From the NCBI RefSeq assembly GCF_000308435.1, contig NZ_BAFR01000107.1, positions 1 through 64,000 of the forward strand: a stretch of DNA of 64,000 bases, read 5' to 3'. How positions within the stretch are numbered: position 1 is the stretch's first letter; each line of letters opens with the position of its first letter. Below, piece after piece: positions 1 to 8,237 of this stretch. The DNA comes from Nocardia araoensis NBRC 100135. GTDB lineage: Bacteria; Actinomycetota; Actinomycetes; Mycobacteriales; Mycobacteriaceae. The translations under genes were made by a program, and so were the position numbers. The notes below the pieces were generated by a model. The model was not told where the DNA came from. It saw only the letters and a program-made list of their open reading frames with translations, and ran no database searches.

Positions 1-88
1 ATTCCTTCCGTGCGGAGTGATCCTTCGAACGTTCTACATCTCACCGGAACGCTTCCGCGAACGAGTGGTGCAGGTGTAGACGAGCATG

Positions 89-1696
89 TCAAAGCGTGGC
101 CTTCTCCGGTTGGGTGGTCACCACGATCACTGTGGTGGTGCCGGCTTCCAGTGCGAGCTGGACTTCCTTTTCGAGGTCTCCGGTGGAGGTGACGTCGACG
201 GCGTGGCAGCCCAGTCCCCGTGACACCGAGGCGATGTCCAGGCCGGGTAGGTCGAGCCCGGGCACACCTGGTGTCTGTTCCAGGTCGGCGAAGGATTTGA
301 GGATCGAGTACTCGTGATTACGCATCACGACATACACGATCGGCAGGTTGTGCTGTGCCGCGGTCCACAGCCCCTGGACCGAGTACTGGAACGACCCGTC
401 CCCGATCAAACCGATGACCGGACGACTCACACCACGGTTTCGGTCGCCGAACGCGACGCCGACGGCGGCAGGCACAGCCCAGCCGATTCCCCCACTGGCG
501 GTGGCGAAGAACGAGTCGGGTTCGATGGTGGGCAGCCACTCGGCGTGTTGGGCCATCGTCGAGGTGGACTCGTTGACGTAGACGGCGTGCTCCGGACGGA
601 CCATGCTCAGCGCCGCGTACACCTCGGCCGGCGTCAGCGGACTGCTCGGGTTTTCCGGCAACTCCCTGGGACGTGGCAAGGGCTTGGGCTGCGTACGGCC
701 GCTGCCGTCACCGACCAACTCGGTGAGGAGTTCGATCGACAGCCGGGCATCGCCGAGGAGGCTGTTCCCGGTCCGGGCGGCTGCGGCGACCGCTGGGTCG
801 TCGGTGATCTGCAGCAGTTCCGTCCCAGCGGGGAGGATGTCGCCGGGCACGTAGGGGTAGTAGCGGAAGACCTCGGCCCCGATGACCACCACGAGATCGT
901 GTCCGGCCAGCCGCTTGCCGACCGCCTTGACCGACATGCCGACCGAAACCTGGTACAGGGGTGGTCCTCGGGGAACGAGGCGGTCCGGCAGTGGCAGGCT
1001 GTAGACCGCGGCCCGTAATTTCTCGGCCAGCGCGATGCCGGCCTGCCATCCTCGAGCGCGGTCGACGTCGGGCCCAAGAATCAGGGCCGGCCGCTGACTG
1101 CCGCTGATGCGCGCGGCGAAGCGCCGCAGCCGCTCGGGATCAGGCGCGTAGACCGTGCTGACATCGCGCACGACCGCTGGCCCTTCCAGCGGTTGGTTCC
1201 AGTCGTCGAGCGGAATGGACAGAAACACCGGTCCCGCGGGCGGTTGCACCGCCATCGCGTAGGCGCGCATGAACGCCTCGGGGACGGCCTCGGCGCGCGC
1301 GGGCTCGTAGGACCACTTCACCCACGGCCTCGGCATGTTCGCGGCGTCGCGGTTGGCCAGGTAGGGCTCGCCGATCAGCAGTTCGCGGTGTTGCTGGCCG
1401 ACGGTGACGATCAGTGGGGTGTGCCCGTGGTAGGCCGCGACCAGGTTGCCGAGGCAATTGCCGAGACCCGCGGAGGAGTGCAGGTTCACCAGTGCCGGAC
1501 GCCGGGTGGTCTGGGCGAAGGCATCGGCCATGGCGATAACGGATGCTTCTTGCAGACCCAGCACATAGGTGAAGTCGTCCGGGAAGTTCTTGAGGAAGGT
1601 CTCCTCGGTGGATCCTGGATTACCGAAGATGGTCGTTAGATCCAGCGACCTCAACAATTCGTATGTCACGCTGTGCACGGTCGATTTCTCGGTCAT
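89..1696 (-). CDS. mdlC: Benzoylformate decarboxylase-like ThDP enzyme
   Basis: This 535-residue protein has the length and layout of thiamin-diphosphate-dependent benzoylformate decarboxylases, which convert benzoylformate to benzaldehyde and CO2 in the cytoplasm (mandelate pathway). The N-terminal pyrimidine-binding domain contains TIFGNPGSTEE and the LQEASVIAMADAF segment with the conserved Glu. The middle NAD-like domain follows. The C-terminal PP domain has the GDGSFQYSVQGLWTAAQ diphosphate/Mg motif and NHEYSIL. The ATG at 1696 follows a GGGAG element. It stands alone: the divergent neighbour is a decayed TetR gene, so its local regulator may be lost. Other ThDP decarboxylases (acetolactate-synthase-like) are possible, but the N-terminal signature favours this family. 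No other mandelate-pathway gene is visible, so the true substrate is unproven. Confidence 0.85.
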   Translation of the reverse strand: MTEKSTVHSVTYELLRSLDLTTIFGNPGSTEETFLKNFPDDFTYVLGLQEASVIAMADAFAQTTRRPALVNLHSSAGLGNCLGNLVAAYHGHTPLIVTVGQQHRELLIGEPYLANRDAANMPRPWVKWSYEPARAEAVPEAFMRAYAMAVQPPAGPVFLSIPLDDWNQPLEGPAVVRDVSTVYAPDPERLRRFAARISGSQRPALILGPDVDRARGWQAGIALAEKLRAAVYSLPLPDRLVPRGPPLYQVSVGMSVKAVGKRLAGHDLVVVIGAEVFRYYPYVPGDILPAGTELLQITDDPAVAAAARTGNSLLGDARLSIELLTELVGDGSGRTQPKPLPRPRELPENPSSPLTPAEVYAALSMVRPEHAVYVNESTSTMAQHAEWLPTIEPDSFFATASGGIGWAVPAAVGVAFGDRNRGVSRPVIGLIGDGSFQYSVQGLWTAAQHNLPIVYVVMRNHEYSILKSFADLEQTPGVPGLDLPGLDIASVSRGLGCHAVDVTSTGDLEKEVQLALEAGTTTVIVVTTQPEKATL

Positions 1697-2016
1697 AGAA
1701 CTCGACAGCTCCCTTCGCCAGCAGGCGCCAGCAAGCCGAGCGAGCTGTCATCGTGTGCGCACAGGAATTCGGCCTATCGCCATTTCTCCAGCCGAAGGCC
1801 ACACAATCCACAGCAGGCTGCTGGCGGCGGGTAGTAAGCGCAATGACGAAGGAGACACTACTCATCGCGCTGCAACACCGCGCGCACTTCCACCGAATCG
1901 GTCGAGCACTAACGATCCGTCCGCCACACCAGCCGTCAACTGCGGCTTCTCTCGTCACGGCGGGTCTTCCGGAACCCCTTCGAACTCGAAAACGAACGCC
2001 ACCCGCGCCGTCAGTC
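1697..2016. other. Non-coding stretch between mdlC and the TetR remnant
   Basis: About 320 bases with no open frame that looks like a protein family on either strand. It would hold the promoter of the decarboxylase gene, but I cannot point to clear -35/-10 boxes. Confidence 0.4.
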
Positions 2017-2480
2017 CTACCAGAGGGGCGCACAGGCGGTGGCCGCGTCGACCAGGTCCGCCTTGGTGGCGGTGTCGTCGGCGAGCCATGCCGTGATCGC
2101 GCCGGCAAACCGTGAGCAACGAACTTCGCCATCAGGTGCCGGTTGGTTGACAGAAGGCTGGGATGGTCGCAGTGGGCGATATGAGCCATCGCATACTCGG
2201 TGAAGTTGCTGTACCAGAGCCTCGTACACGATACGATCGGCGGGATCACCGAGTGCTCGCCGATAGATCGCCTCGAACGCAGCACGTGCTCGATGACTTC
2301 GTCGGTGGCCATCCGCGTCAACTCGGCGGCCGAATACCGGTCTTCGGAGCGCTGGGCCGCCTCGAGCCGATGTCCGCGCTCGAGATCTGCGTACAGCACC
2401 CGGACGAGCAGTTCGGTGGGGCCGTCGCAATGGTTGTAGACCGTGGCCCGAGTAATGCCCGCTCGTACATCTGTCAAATA
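2017..2480 (-). pseudogene. TetR-family regulator, truncated and frameshifted
   Basis: Recognisable TetR pieces are spread over two reading frames. The recognition-helix motif GITRATVYNHCDGPTELL and the following helices lie in one frame (about 2480-2280). AFEAIYRRALGDPADRIVYE lies in the other (about 2290-2205). LWYSNFTEYAMAHIAHCD returns to the first frame (about 2217-2100), and AITAWLADDTATKADLVD to the stop at 2017 is in the second again. At least three frame switches are needed to read one TetR protein. The N-terminus before the HTH is missing because the divergent SnoaL-like gene starts there. It probably once regulated the decarboxylase or the SnoaL-like gene. Sequencing errors are an alternative, but truncation plus several shifts favours a dead gene. 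Confidence 0.75.
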
Positions 2481-2508
2481 GTGCTTCGCCAGGCAGGAAG
2501 GGAACCTC

Positions 2509-2976
2509 ATGGGCGTGCATCCCACGATCTCGACGCAGGAAGCGGCGGACCGCCTCGCCATCGGCGAACTGATCGACGCCTACGCCCACTGCGCCGACCG
2601 CCGTGACTCCAAAGGACAGTTGGCCCTGTTCACCCCTGACACCCACTTCGTGGTGTATATGGACGCCACATCCTCCGAACCGGCGCAGGACCTGCGTGGA
2701 CGCGACGCCATCGTCCCGGTATTCGACAACCTGAACACCTATGCGACGACCACGCACTTCAACGGACAGAGCACGATCGAGCTGGACGGTGATCGCGCCA
2801 CCGGAGAAAGCTACTGCCTGGCGCACCACATCTCGTTCGACGAAGCGGGCCAACGCAGCCTCATGATCGCCTCCATCCGTTACCTCGACCAGTTCGTAAA
2901 GCAAGCAGACGAGTGGCTCTTCGCGGAACGCCGACTCATGGTCGACTGGACCGAAACGCGTCCGTCCACACCGTGA
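2509..2976 (+). CDS. SnoaL-like / NTF2-fold protein
   Basis: A 155-residue single-domain protein of the SnoaL-like (nuclear transport factor 2 fold) superfamily, which covers small cone-shaped hydratases, cyclases and dehydratases and non-enzymatic members. The family start is visible as RLAIGELIDAYAHCADRRD, followed by the strand pattern FTPDTHFVVYMD, RGRDAIVPVFDNL, TTHFNGQSTIEL and SLMIASIRYLDQFV. The ATG at 2509 has a strong ribosome-binding site (GGAAGGGA, 2496-2503). It is divergent from the TetR remnant. The substrate cannot be inferred; such proteins often accompany oxidoreductases in aromatic or steroid metabolism. Confidence 0.8.
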   Translation: MGVHPTISTQEAADRLAIGELIDAYAHCADRRDSKGQLALFTPDTHFVVYMDATSSEPAQDLRGRDAIVPVFDNLNTYATTTHFNGQSTIELDGDRATGESYCLAHHISFDEAGQRSLMIASIRYLDQFVKQADEWLFAERRLMVDWTETRPSTP

Positions 2977-3064
2977 GCCAGCCCTCGCCGTCGCCCTCGT
3001 CGGATTCGGAGCCCGATGGACCTATCTGACTTCGTGCGTCACAGCGGGGCCGGAGCTCGCCTCG

Positions 3065-3515
3065 TCAGTTAGGCTCTGTCGGCCATCCGAGGGCTCGGAA
3101 GACGGCGACGGGGTCGAGATAGTCGCGCCAGTGCGTCACCTGGCGGTCCTTGATGGTGATGGCGGAGACGAAGTGGTTGTCGTAGGCGTGTCCGGTGTGG
3201 ACGGTCAGCCCGTGCACGGCGTACTCCAGCACGACCATTGACTTATCGTGGTCGTGATGGACTGCCAGCTCGTCCGCGCTGGTCAGGGCTATCGCGTCGC
3301 CGTACCCGCGGTAGAGGTCGGCGACCGCGCGGCGTCCCTCGACTCGGCGTGGTTAGCCGGGGACGGAGACCACGTATTCGACAACGACGTCCTCTGCCAG
3401 GAGGTCGAAGAAGTGCTCCCCATCGACCAGGCCCGCGAGGCCCTGCTGGATGATCCGGAAGAACGGGTCGAGGGCCGCGAAATCCTCGGGGTGGTGCTCG
3501 CCTGGTGGCCGGTGA
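3065..3515 (-). pseudogene. Second SnoaL-like protein with nonsense codon
   Basis: Read on the minus strand, the frame gives PEDFAALDPFFRIIQQGL, then HFFDLLAEDVVVEYVVSVPG, a stop, PRRVEGRRAVADLYRGYGD and AITIKDRQVTHWRDYLDPVA. This is a SnoaL-like fold interrupted by an in-frame TAA at 3355-3353. A single C-to-A change in a TAC tyrosine codon (VPG-Y-PRR) would explain the stop. The gene overlaps the end of the NmrA remnant upstream. A downstream restart would give only the C-terminal half, so I treat it as non-functional. Confidence 0.7.
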
Positions 3516-3868
3516 CTTTCTCGATGTCGTCATTGGGTGTGGAGCCGTGGCCGGTGCGGATGGTGGCGGTCAGCCACCGCAGCATCACCGCGTAGTCGGC
3601 GGGCACGATCCCGGCGGCGACGGCACCGCCGATCCAGGCCTCGGGGTCGAGGTCCTGGTGCGTGACCGACTGTCCGGTCACGGCGGTGATGATGTCGGCG
3701 ACTTCGCCGACCGTGAGGGCCTGCGGGCCGGTGGGCGCGTACCGGGCCCCGCATGGACCTCGGGGGCGAGTAGCGTCTCGGCCACGACCGCAGCGATGTC
3801 GGCCGCGTCCACGAAACTGGCCACCCCCGGGTTTCGCGCCGCGGCGAGCTCTGCGGTCGACATCGGCG
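3510..3868 (-). pseudogene. NmrA-like NAD(P)-binding protein, C-terminal remnant
   Basis: The C-terminal part of an NmrA/SDR-type protein is visible in two frames: ARNPGVASFVDAADIAAVV with AETLLAPEVHAG (about 3830-3755), then ARYAPTGPQALTVGEVADII onward (about 3755-3510). A lost G in the G run near 3752 would join them. The Rossmann N-terminus is absent, and the remnant abuts the tail of the LuxR-type ATPase remnant at about 3868, apparently through a deletion. It is not expected to be functional. Confidence 0.7.
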
Positions 3869-4871
3869 AGGTAGTACGACGCCAACGCCTGATGGACTGG
3901 CCGCGCCGCACGGTCAGGGATGGAATCGGCTATCGCGTTCCGGACCAGATCATGGCGACAGACCAGGGTCTCGCCGGCCACGCTGAGCAATCCGGATTCG
4001 AGGGCATCGCTTATCAACCGTTCATAGTCGACACTCCCGGGGAGCAGCGCCGCGATCTCGCCCACCCGCAGCGGTTTGTCGGCGATGGCCAGCAGGCGCA
4101 CTACGTCTCGAGCCGCCTCATCCGTTTGGGCGATTCGACCGGCGACGGCGGCGGCGAATTCAGCGGGGACGGAGTCGGATTCCCCACGGGCTACACGGTC
4201 GATTAGCCGACACGCCAGTCCAGGGTTGCCACCGGTCGCTTCGAGGTATCGAATCAGGCTTCCCCCGGGTTCATGCCCGAGACGGTCGGCAGCCAGCGCG
4301 ATCAGGTCGGGGGTGGTAAGCACCGACAGACGCAGCTGCTCGACCCGGATGGAATCGGGCCCGACGAGATCGTCCAGGACTGCGTCGTCGCGACCCGCAA
4401 GCACCCAGACGATCGGTATCGAAGCGGTACGGGGGATCAGCGCGCGCAACAGGAATCGACTTGTGGCGTCGGCATTGTGAAGATCGTCCACCGATATGAG
4501 CAGCGGTCCGCTCTCGGTAGCTTGCTCCAGGTGATCGGCGATGTGATCAGCCGCCAGCAGCGGCTCCTGCGCCGCACGGATCAGCTGCGCGTACGCCGAC
4601 CGGCTGATCAGCGGATCTCGTCCGGTCCGGAGCATCGCGATCAGGGAGCTCCCGGCGAAACCTGCTGTATTTCGTCGCATCGCCCGTCGATGACTCGCAG
4701 ACCGGTGCGTGCGGCTTGGCGGCAGATCTCCGCTGTCAGCGCGGTCTTGCCGATCCCGGCCGGCCCGCCGATCGTCACCACTGCGCCCAGCTCGTGCCGA
4801 CGGGCACTGCGGACGACAGCAAGTGCGCGGGTCATCAGTTCGGTCCGTCCCCACAACGATCCCGGTCGCAT
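3869..4871 (-). pseudogene. LuxR-type (LAL) ATPase regulator, truncated remnant
   Basis: The start at 4871 follows a good GGAGGAGG ribosome-binding site. The N-terminus has the Walker A motif GGPAGIGKTAL; a frameshift near 4643 ends this frame after QQVSPGAP. The other frame continues with MLRTGRDPLISRSAYAQLIR, the Walker B-like LLISVDDLHNAD and AAA-like helices up to AARPVHQALASYYLAD. The TPR-like middle and the C-terminal LuxR HTH are missing, replaced by the NmrA remnant. Full-length members have about 900 residues, so roughly two thirds are lost. It may once have regulated the neighbouring oxidoreductase genes. Confidence 0.75.
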
Positions 4872-4978
4872 CGCGCCTCCTCCGGTTCGACCGTCGCTGA
4901 ACGGAGCCCGACCGGTGTCGGCCGGTCATGTACGACGTCAACACCTGCTATACCAATATTGCAGATTCGATCACCGCT

Positions 4979-5371
4979 CTAAGCCTTTCCATCGAGTCGC
5001 GCGACCTCGTCGCCGGTGGGGTGGATCGCCGCCGCAGCGACGTTCTCGCGTAGGTGGGCTTGCGATGACGTGCCGGGGATCGGCAGCACCACCGGCGAAG
5101 CCGCCAGCAGCCAGGCCAACGCCACCTGCGACGGCGATACACCGCGGTCGCGGGCAATCGCACCCGCAGCGCTGTCACCGCCGGTGAGGTTTCCGGTGGC
5201 CAGCGGGAACCACGGGATGAAGCCGATCTCGTGCTTTTCGGCGTATTCGAGGACATCCTGTGAGCGCCGCTCGCTGAGGTTGTACAGGTTCTGCACACTG
5301 GCGATCTCGACAATCCGCGCCGCGGCCGCGAGCTGGGCGACCGATACTTCGCTCAACCCGACCAGCCACAT
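4979..5371 (-). pseudogene. Aldo/keto reductase, C-terminal half only
   Basis: These 130 codons match the second half of an aldo/keto reductase barrel: VGLSEVSVAQLAAA, VQNLYNLSERRSQDVLEYAE, GFIPWFPLATGNL, the cofactor loop LPIPGTSSQAHLRENV and a normal C-terminus. Family members have about 280-330 residues. The catalytic Asp/Tyr/Lys region of the N-terminal half is absent, and no matching sequence lies upstream of 5371. It sits just outside the left end of the putative mobile element. Confidence 0.75.
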
Positions 5372-5613
5372 AAACGCGTGATGCGGGGCCGCATCTCAAG
5401 GGAGGGTCTCGACCGATATCCGGAGAGCTGGAAAGACATCCGCGATATGACTACCCATGATCCGCCGGTCCACGCGCCGCTTCTTTGGCTTTTCTCAGTT
5501 GAACCCGAATTGAACCCCCACAGGGCCTCTACCTGCGGTTCTGCACTAATGCGACTCAAAGCCATTCGCACCCTTCCTGCATAAGCGCAGGTAGAGCGGG
5601 CGACGTAACGCAA
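5372..5613. other. Non-coding junction region left of the putative att site
   Basis: There is no convincing coding sequence on either strand. The segment separates the truncated aldo/keto reductase from the 20-bp repeat. A short TTGAACCCCCAC stretch near 5507 resembles the T-arm of a tRNA gene in sequence only; no tRNA can be folded here. Confidence 0.4.
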
Positions 5614-5633
5614 TGTCTGTGTCCGGAGGGGGA
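5614..5633 (+). repeat. Left copy of 20-bp direct repeat (candidate attL)
   Basis: TGTCTGTGTCCGGAGGGGGA, identical to 43910-43929 at the 3' end of tRNA-Leu. Here no tRNA follows, as expected for the displaced end of an att core. An exact 20-mer in the same orientation is unlikely by chance in 64 kb. Confidence 0.65.
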
Positions 5634-5777
5634 GTCGACCACTACCCACACGTGCTTCATCAACGACAGATCCTGCCCCTGGCGTGAGGGCTAGACGGCG
5701 GTGTCTTCCGTCGGAATGGTGGGCCGCCGACAACCGTCGGGCAAGAAGGTGGTCGGAACCGAAAACCGGATCGGCTG

Positions 5778-6083
5778 CTATTCGAAGACTTCCGCGTGCC
5801 ACCAGCGATCGGGGTCGCTGAACCAGGGGCCGACCCGGTCCGCGTCGAGGACCCGTAATTCCTTCAGATTGATGTTGTACCTGCGGTAGAGCGCTACGAG
5901 CTCGCGCAACCCGTCTTCATCGACCGCATCGAGGTCTACGGTGAGGTACAAGGTGCGCACCCGTCCTTGGTAGGACTCGATGCAGGAGATCTTGTCGAGC
6001 CACCCGAAAAACGCCGCCTCGTCTTGCGGCGAGTAGTAGGTGACGCCGGTGGCCTCGATGACCACGGTGCCGGTGCTGTTCAT
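5778..6083 (-). CDS. Putative immunity protein for the upstream WXG toxin
   Basis: A 101-residue acidic protein (TYYSPQDEAAFFGWLDKI, TLYLTVDLDAVDEDGLRELV, PWFSDPDRWWHAEVFE) with no signal peptide or membrane segment. Its ATG at 6083 overlaps the toxin stop codon in an ATGA arrangement, so translation is coupled. Position directly after a polymorphic-toxin gene, small size and acidity are what is seen of cognate immunity proteins, which bind and neutralise the toxin in the cytoplasm of the producer. I do not recognise a named immunity family. The pairing is inferred from context. Confidence 0.6.
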   Translation of the reverse strand: MNSTGTVVIEATGVTYYSPQDEAAFFGWLDKISCIESYQGRVRTLYLTVDLDAVDEDGLRELVALYRRYNINLKELRVLDADRVGPWFSDPDRWWHAEVFE

Positions 6084-7330
6084 CGCGCCTTCCCGCCTGG
6101 GTACACGTTCGTATAACCACCTTTCTTCTCTTGCACGTCCCAGTGCGGGCCGCCGTGCGCTGTCGAGCCTTGACCGGTTGGCACCCACACACGCCCATCC
6201 GCGTCGAGCCAGCCGGACCCCTTACCGTTCGGGTTGGGGACCCACTTGTCACCGTCTTTAGGTGGCACGAATCCTTCCGCCTCGCCCGGACGGCCCGGGG
6301 CCTTCGGCCCATTAGGGTCATACGCATTGGCTGGCGGCTTGTAGTTGGAATTGAACGTCGCGTCACCGGCGATGGACAGGATAGTCAGTCCAGTGATGGT
6401 GGCCAGCGCGGTCGTAGCCAGTGCTGCCGCGCTGAACTTGATTCCGCTCAACGCCGTGAAGAACGTTCCGATTACACGTGCGATGGCCGTCGCGGCGCTG
6501 TCGAGGGCGGGGCCTTCCACCGTTGCGGCTCTGGGATTGCGAATCCACACCACGGTTACAGCGATCACGACCGATGCGGCGACTAGCGTCGCCGCCACCT
6601 GGGTGTTGATGTCCGCACGGACGCCGACAAGCGCTGCGTGGTGGCTGGCAGTTGCACCGGCGAGATCGTCGGCCGCCAGCTTGATCTCGCCGGCGTTCTT
6701 CGACAATGTCCTGAGGTGGTCGGTCAGGTTCTGTATATCGGGTGCGTCGAACTTGGCCAACCCGTCGGCGACGGCGCGCAGCCGGGCTTCCGCTCCGAAG
6801 ATCGTGTTGTCGCCAGCGAATGCTTTCCATGCTTTGGCGGCACGATCCAGTTTGTCGGTGTCGCCGTCGGGGATCTCACCGCCCGCAAGCTTGGCGATGA
6901 CCTTCTCGTACAACTCGGGGAATTCGGACTCGAGACCACTACCGTTGTCTCTCGATGACGCCACACCGACGACAATCCCAGCGCCATAGGGCAGTTCGGA
7001 CGGAATCGTTCGCGGACACGATGGGCCGACCCCCTTGTTCGGATCACGATTGGCCGCATAGTTGGCGCATTCCCAGTTGTAGCCGGACGCGATGAGGATA
7101 TCGCCGAAATGCTGCAGGGCCCTGGCGAAGTTGGTTGCCGCGGTGGTGAAGGCGCCGGCGCGTTCGTCATAGCTGACGGACCACGCCTTCACAGCTTGGT
7201 AGCTTCCGGCCATACCGCCGGTTTCCAGAAGAGCTGTCTGCAACGGGTTATAGGCGGCCTGAAACTCCTTTGACAGCTTGTAACAAGCGTCCGCAGCGGT
7301 GTAGTACGACTGCGGTGCGACAACGGCCAT
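6080..7330 (-). CDS. WXG-type polymorphic toxin (T7SS-associated)
   Basis: 416 residues. Residues about 1-100 form a helical WXG/ESX-like targeting region ending in YNWECANYAANRDPNKG. The middle is helical, with hydrophobic stretches around residues 235-260 and 285-325 that could insert in membranes. After a Pro/Gly-rich linker (YDPNGPKAPGRPGEAEG) comes a short C-terminal domain with KWVPNPNGKGSGWLD, VWVPTGQGSTAHGGPHWDVQ and GGYTNVYPGG. That tail resembles the polymorphic-toxin 'type 37' families as I remember them, a tentative assignment. It follows two WXG100 genes with a 1-bp gap and is coupled to the putative immunity gene. The secretion machinery itself (EccC and others) is not in the window. 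Confidence 0.7.
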   Translation of the reverse strand: MAVVAPQSYYTAADACYKLSKEFQAAYNPLQTALLETGGMAGSYQAVKAWSVSYDERAGAFTTAATNFARALQHFGDILIASGYNWECANYAANRDPNKGVGPSCPRTIPSELPYGAGIVVGVASSRDNGSGLESEFPELYEKVIAKLAGGEIPDGDTDKLDRAAKAWKAFAGDNTIFGAEARLRAVADGLAKFDAPDIQNLTDHLRTLSKNAGEIKLAADDLAGATASHHAALVGVRADINTQVAATLVAASVVIAVTVVWIRNPRAATVEGPALDSAATAIARVIGTFFTALSGIKFSAAALATTALATITGLTILSIAGDATFNSNYKPPANAYDPNGPKAPGRPGEAEGFVPPKDGDKWVPNPNGKGSGWLDADGRVWVPTGQGSTAHGGPHWDVQEKKGGYTNVYPGGKAR

Positions 7331-7331
7331 G

Positions 7332-7631
7332 TCATCCCCCCGTCATTCGCCGGTTCACATCCAGCGCGTTCGCGTAGGAATCGCGGGCTGCCTGTGCCGC
7401 CTGCTCCATCTGCTCCAGTCCGTCGAGCAACTCACGCGCCGCGGCCATCCAGTCCTGATGCTCCTCGGCGTAAGCTGCTGCTGCTTCACCCGTCCATCGC
7501 CCGGCGTTCACCAGGTCCTGCACGCGGCTTTCCAATTGATCGAGATGGTCGGCGAAGAACTCCTTGAAGCCGCGGGCGCGGGCGGTCACCTGGTCGATGT
7601 GATCGAGGTCGAACTCGAACTGGGCGGACAT
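7332..7631 (-). CDS. WXG100 / ESAT-6-like protein
   Basis: A 99-residue helical-hairpin protein starting at the ATG at 7631. The turn motif RWTGEAAAAYAEEH has the W-x-G followed by the small-residue pattern typical of WXG100 proteins, which are exported as dimers by type VII secretion. Heptad-like helices (FDLDHIDQVTARARGFKEFF and MAAARELLDGLEQMEQAAQA) flank it. It sits between the other WXG100 gene (4-bp gap) and the toxin gene (1-bp gap), suggesting that the pair helps load or deliver the toxin. Confidence 0.85.
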   Translation of the reverse strand: MSAQFEFDLDHIDQVTARARGFKEFFADHLDQLESRVQDLVNAGRWTGEAAAAYAEEHQDWMAAARELLDGLEQMEQAAQAARDSYANALDVNRRMTGG

Positions 7632-7635
7632 GTCG

Positions 7636-7950
7636 TCAGTCCAACTGCAGAGAGCTGAACGACGACGCGTTCGCGTCGTCCCGGTTCTGAAACGCCGAGG
7701 AGGTGACACCGAGCTTCGCTGCCAGGTCGGTGAGTGCGTCCCACGCTTTCAGCGCGCCGTCCTGCATGTCGTCCCAACCGGCGCGGTACGCATCGGCGGC
7801 GCTGCCCTTCCAACTACCGAACAGCGCCTGAACTTCACGGTCCAACGACACCGAGCCCGACCTCAGCTGCTCGGCCACGTCATAGGCGAACCTGCCGACC
7901 GCCTTCACTTCCTCTGGCACCACATGCAGCGGTGTGTCACCTGTCGTCAT
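7636..7950 (-). CDS. WXG100 / ESAT-6-like protein, first gene of toxin operon
   Basis: 104 residues with the WXG motif in SWKGSAADAYRAGWDDM and two predicted helices, LHVVPEEVKAVGRFAYDVAE before it and LKAWDALTDLAAKLGV after it. It is the first gene of a four-gene minus-strand operon (WXG100, WXG100, toxin, immunity), and the second WXG100 probably forms its heterodimer partner. The promoter should lie in 7951-8237, which has no other visible feature. Confidence 0.85.
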   Translation of the reverse strand: MTTGDTPLHVVPEEVKAVGRFAYDVAEQLRSGSVSLDREVQALFGSWKGSAADAYRAGWDDMQDGALKAWDALTDLAAKLGVTSSAFQNRDDANASSFSSLQLD

Positions 7951-8237
7951 GATCTCCCCCTCCGGCTACCGCGGACGCGTCGAGAGTATATCGATAGGTT
8001 CTGTAGTTTCTGCCAATGGCGCCGAGTCGGTCGGCGAGGTGAGCGTCAGCGCGCGGCAGGCGCGGTCGATCATCGAACGGGCGATGCGGATTGAGCTGGA
8101 TGGGTAAATGGCCCGGCTCCGAACTCACCGGCTACCGGCCGCTTCGGGTCCGCGACACTTCTACCGATCTCCTCGCCTGTGGTCGGCTGTAGGTGGCGTC
8201 GTGACCGGCATGCTTGTCGCGGAGTGTTCCGCCGGAT

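Noticed and set aside
1620-2561. A 313-residue TetR protein
   Set aside because: Only the middle third reads as TetR; the rest is frame-shifted sequence or overlaps flanking genes.
3289-4944. A single 551-residue regulator on the minus strand
   Set aside because: The frame joins pieces of three unrelated families, and its N-terminus is out of frame with the real Walker A segment, so it was split into pseudogenes.
5500-5530. A tRNA remnant at TTGAACCCCCAC left of the candidate attL
   Set aside because: Only about 12 bases resemble a T-arm, with no flanking cloverleaf; too short to support.
6080-7950. A complete ESX/type VII secretion locus
   Set aside because: Only substrates and a toxin are present; EccB, EccC, EccD, EccE and MycP are absent.
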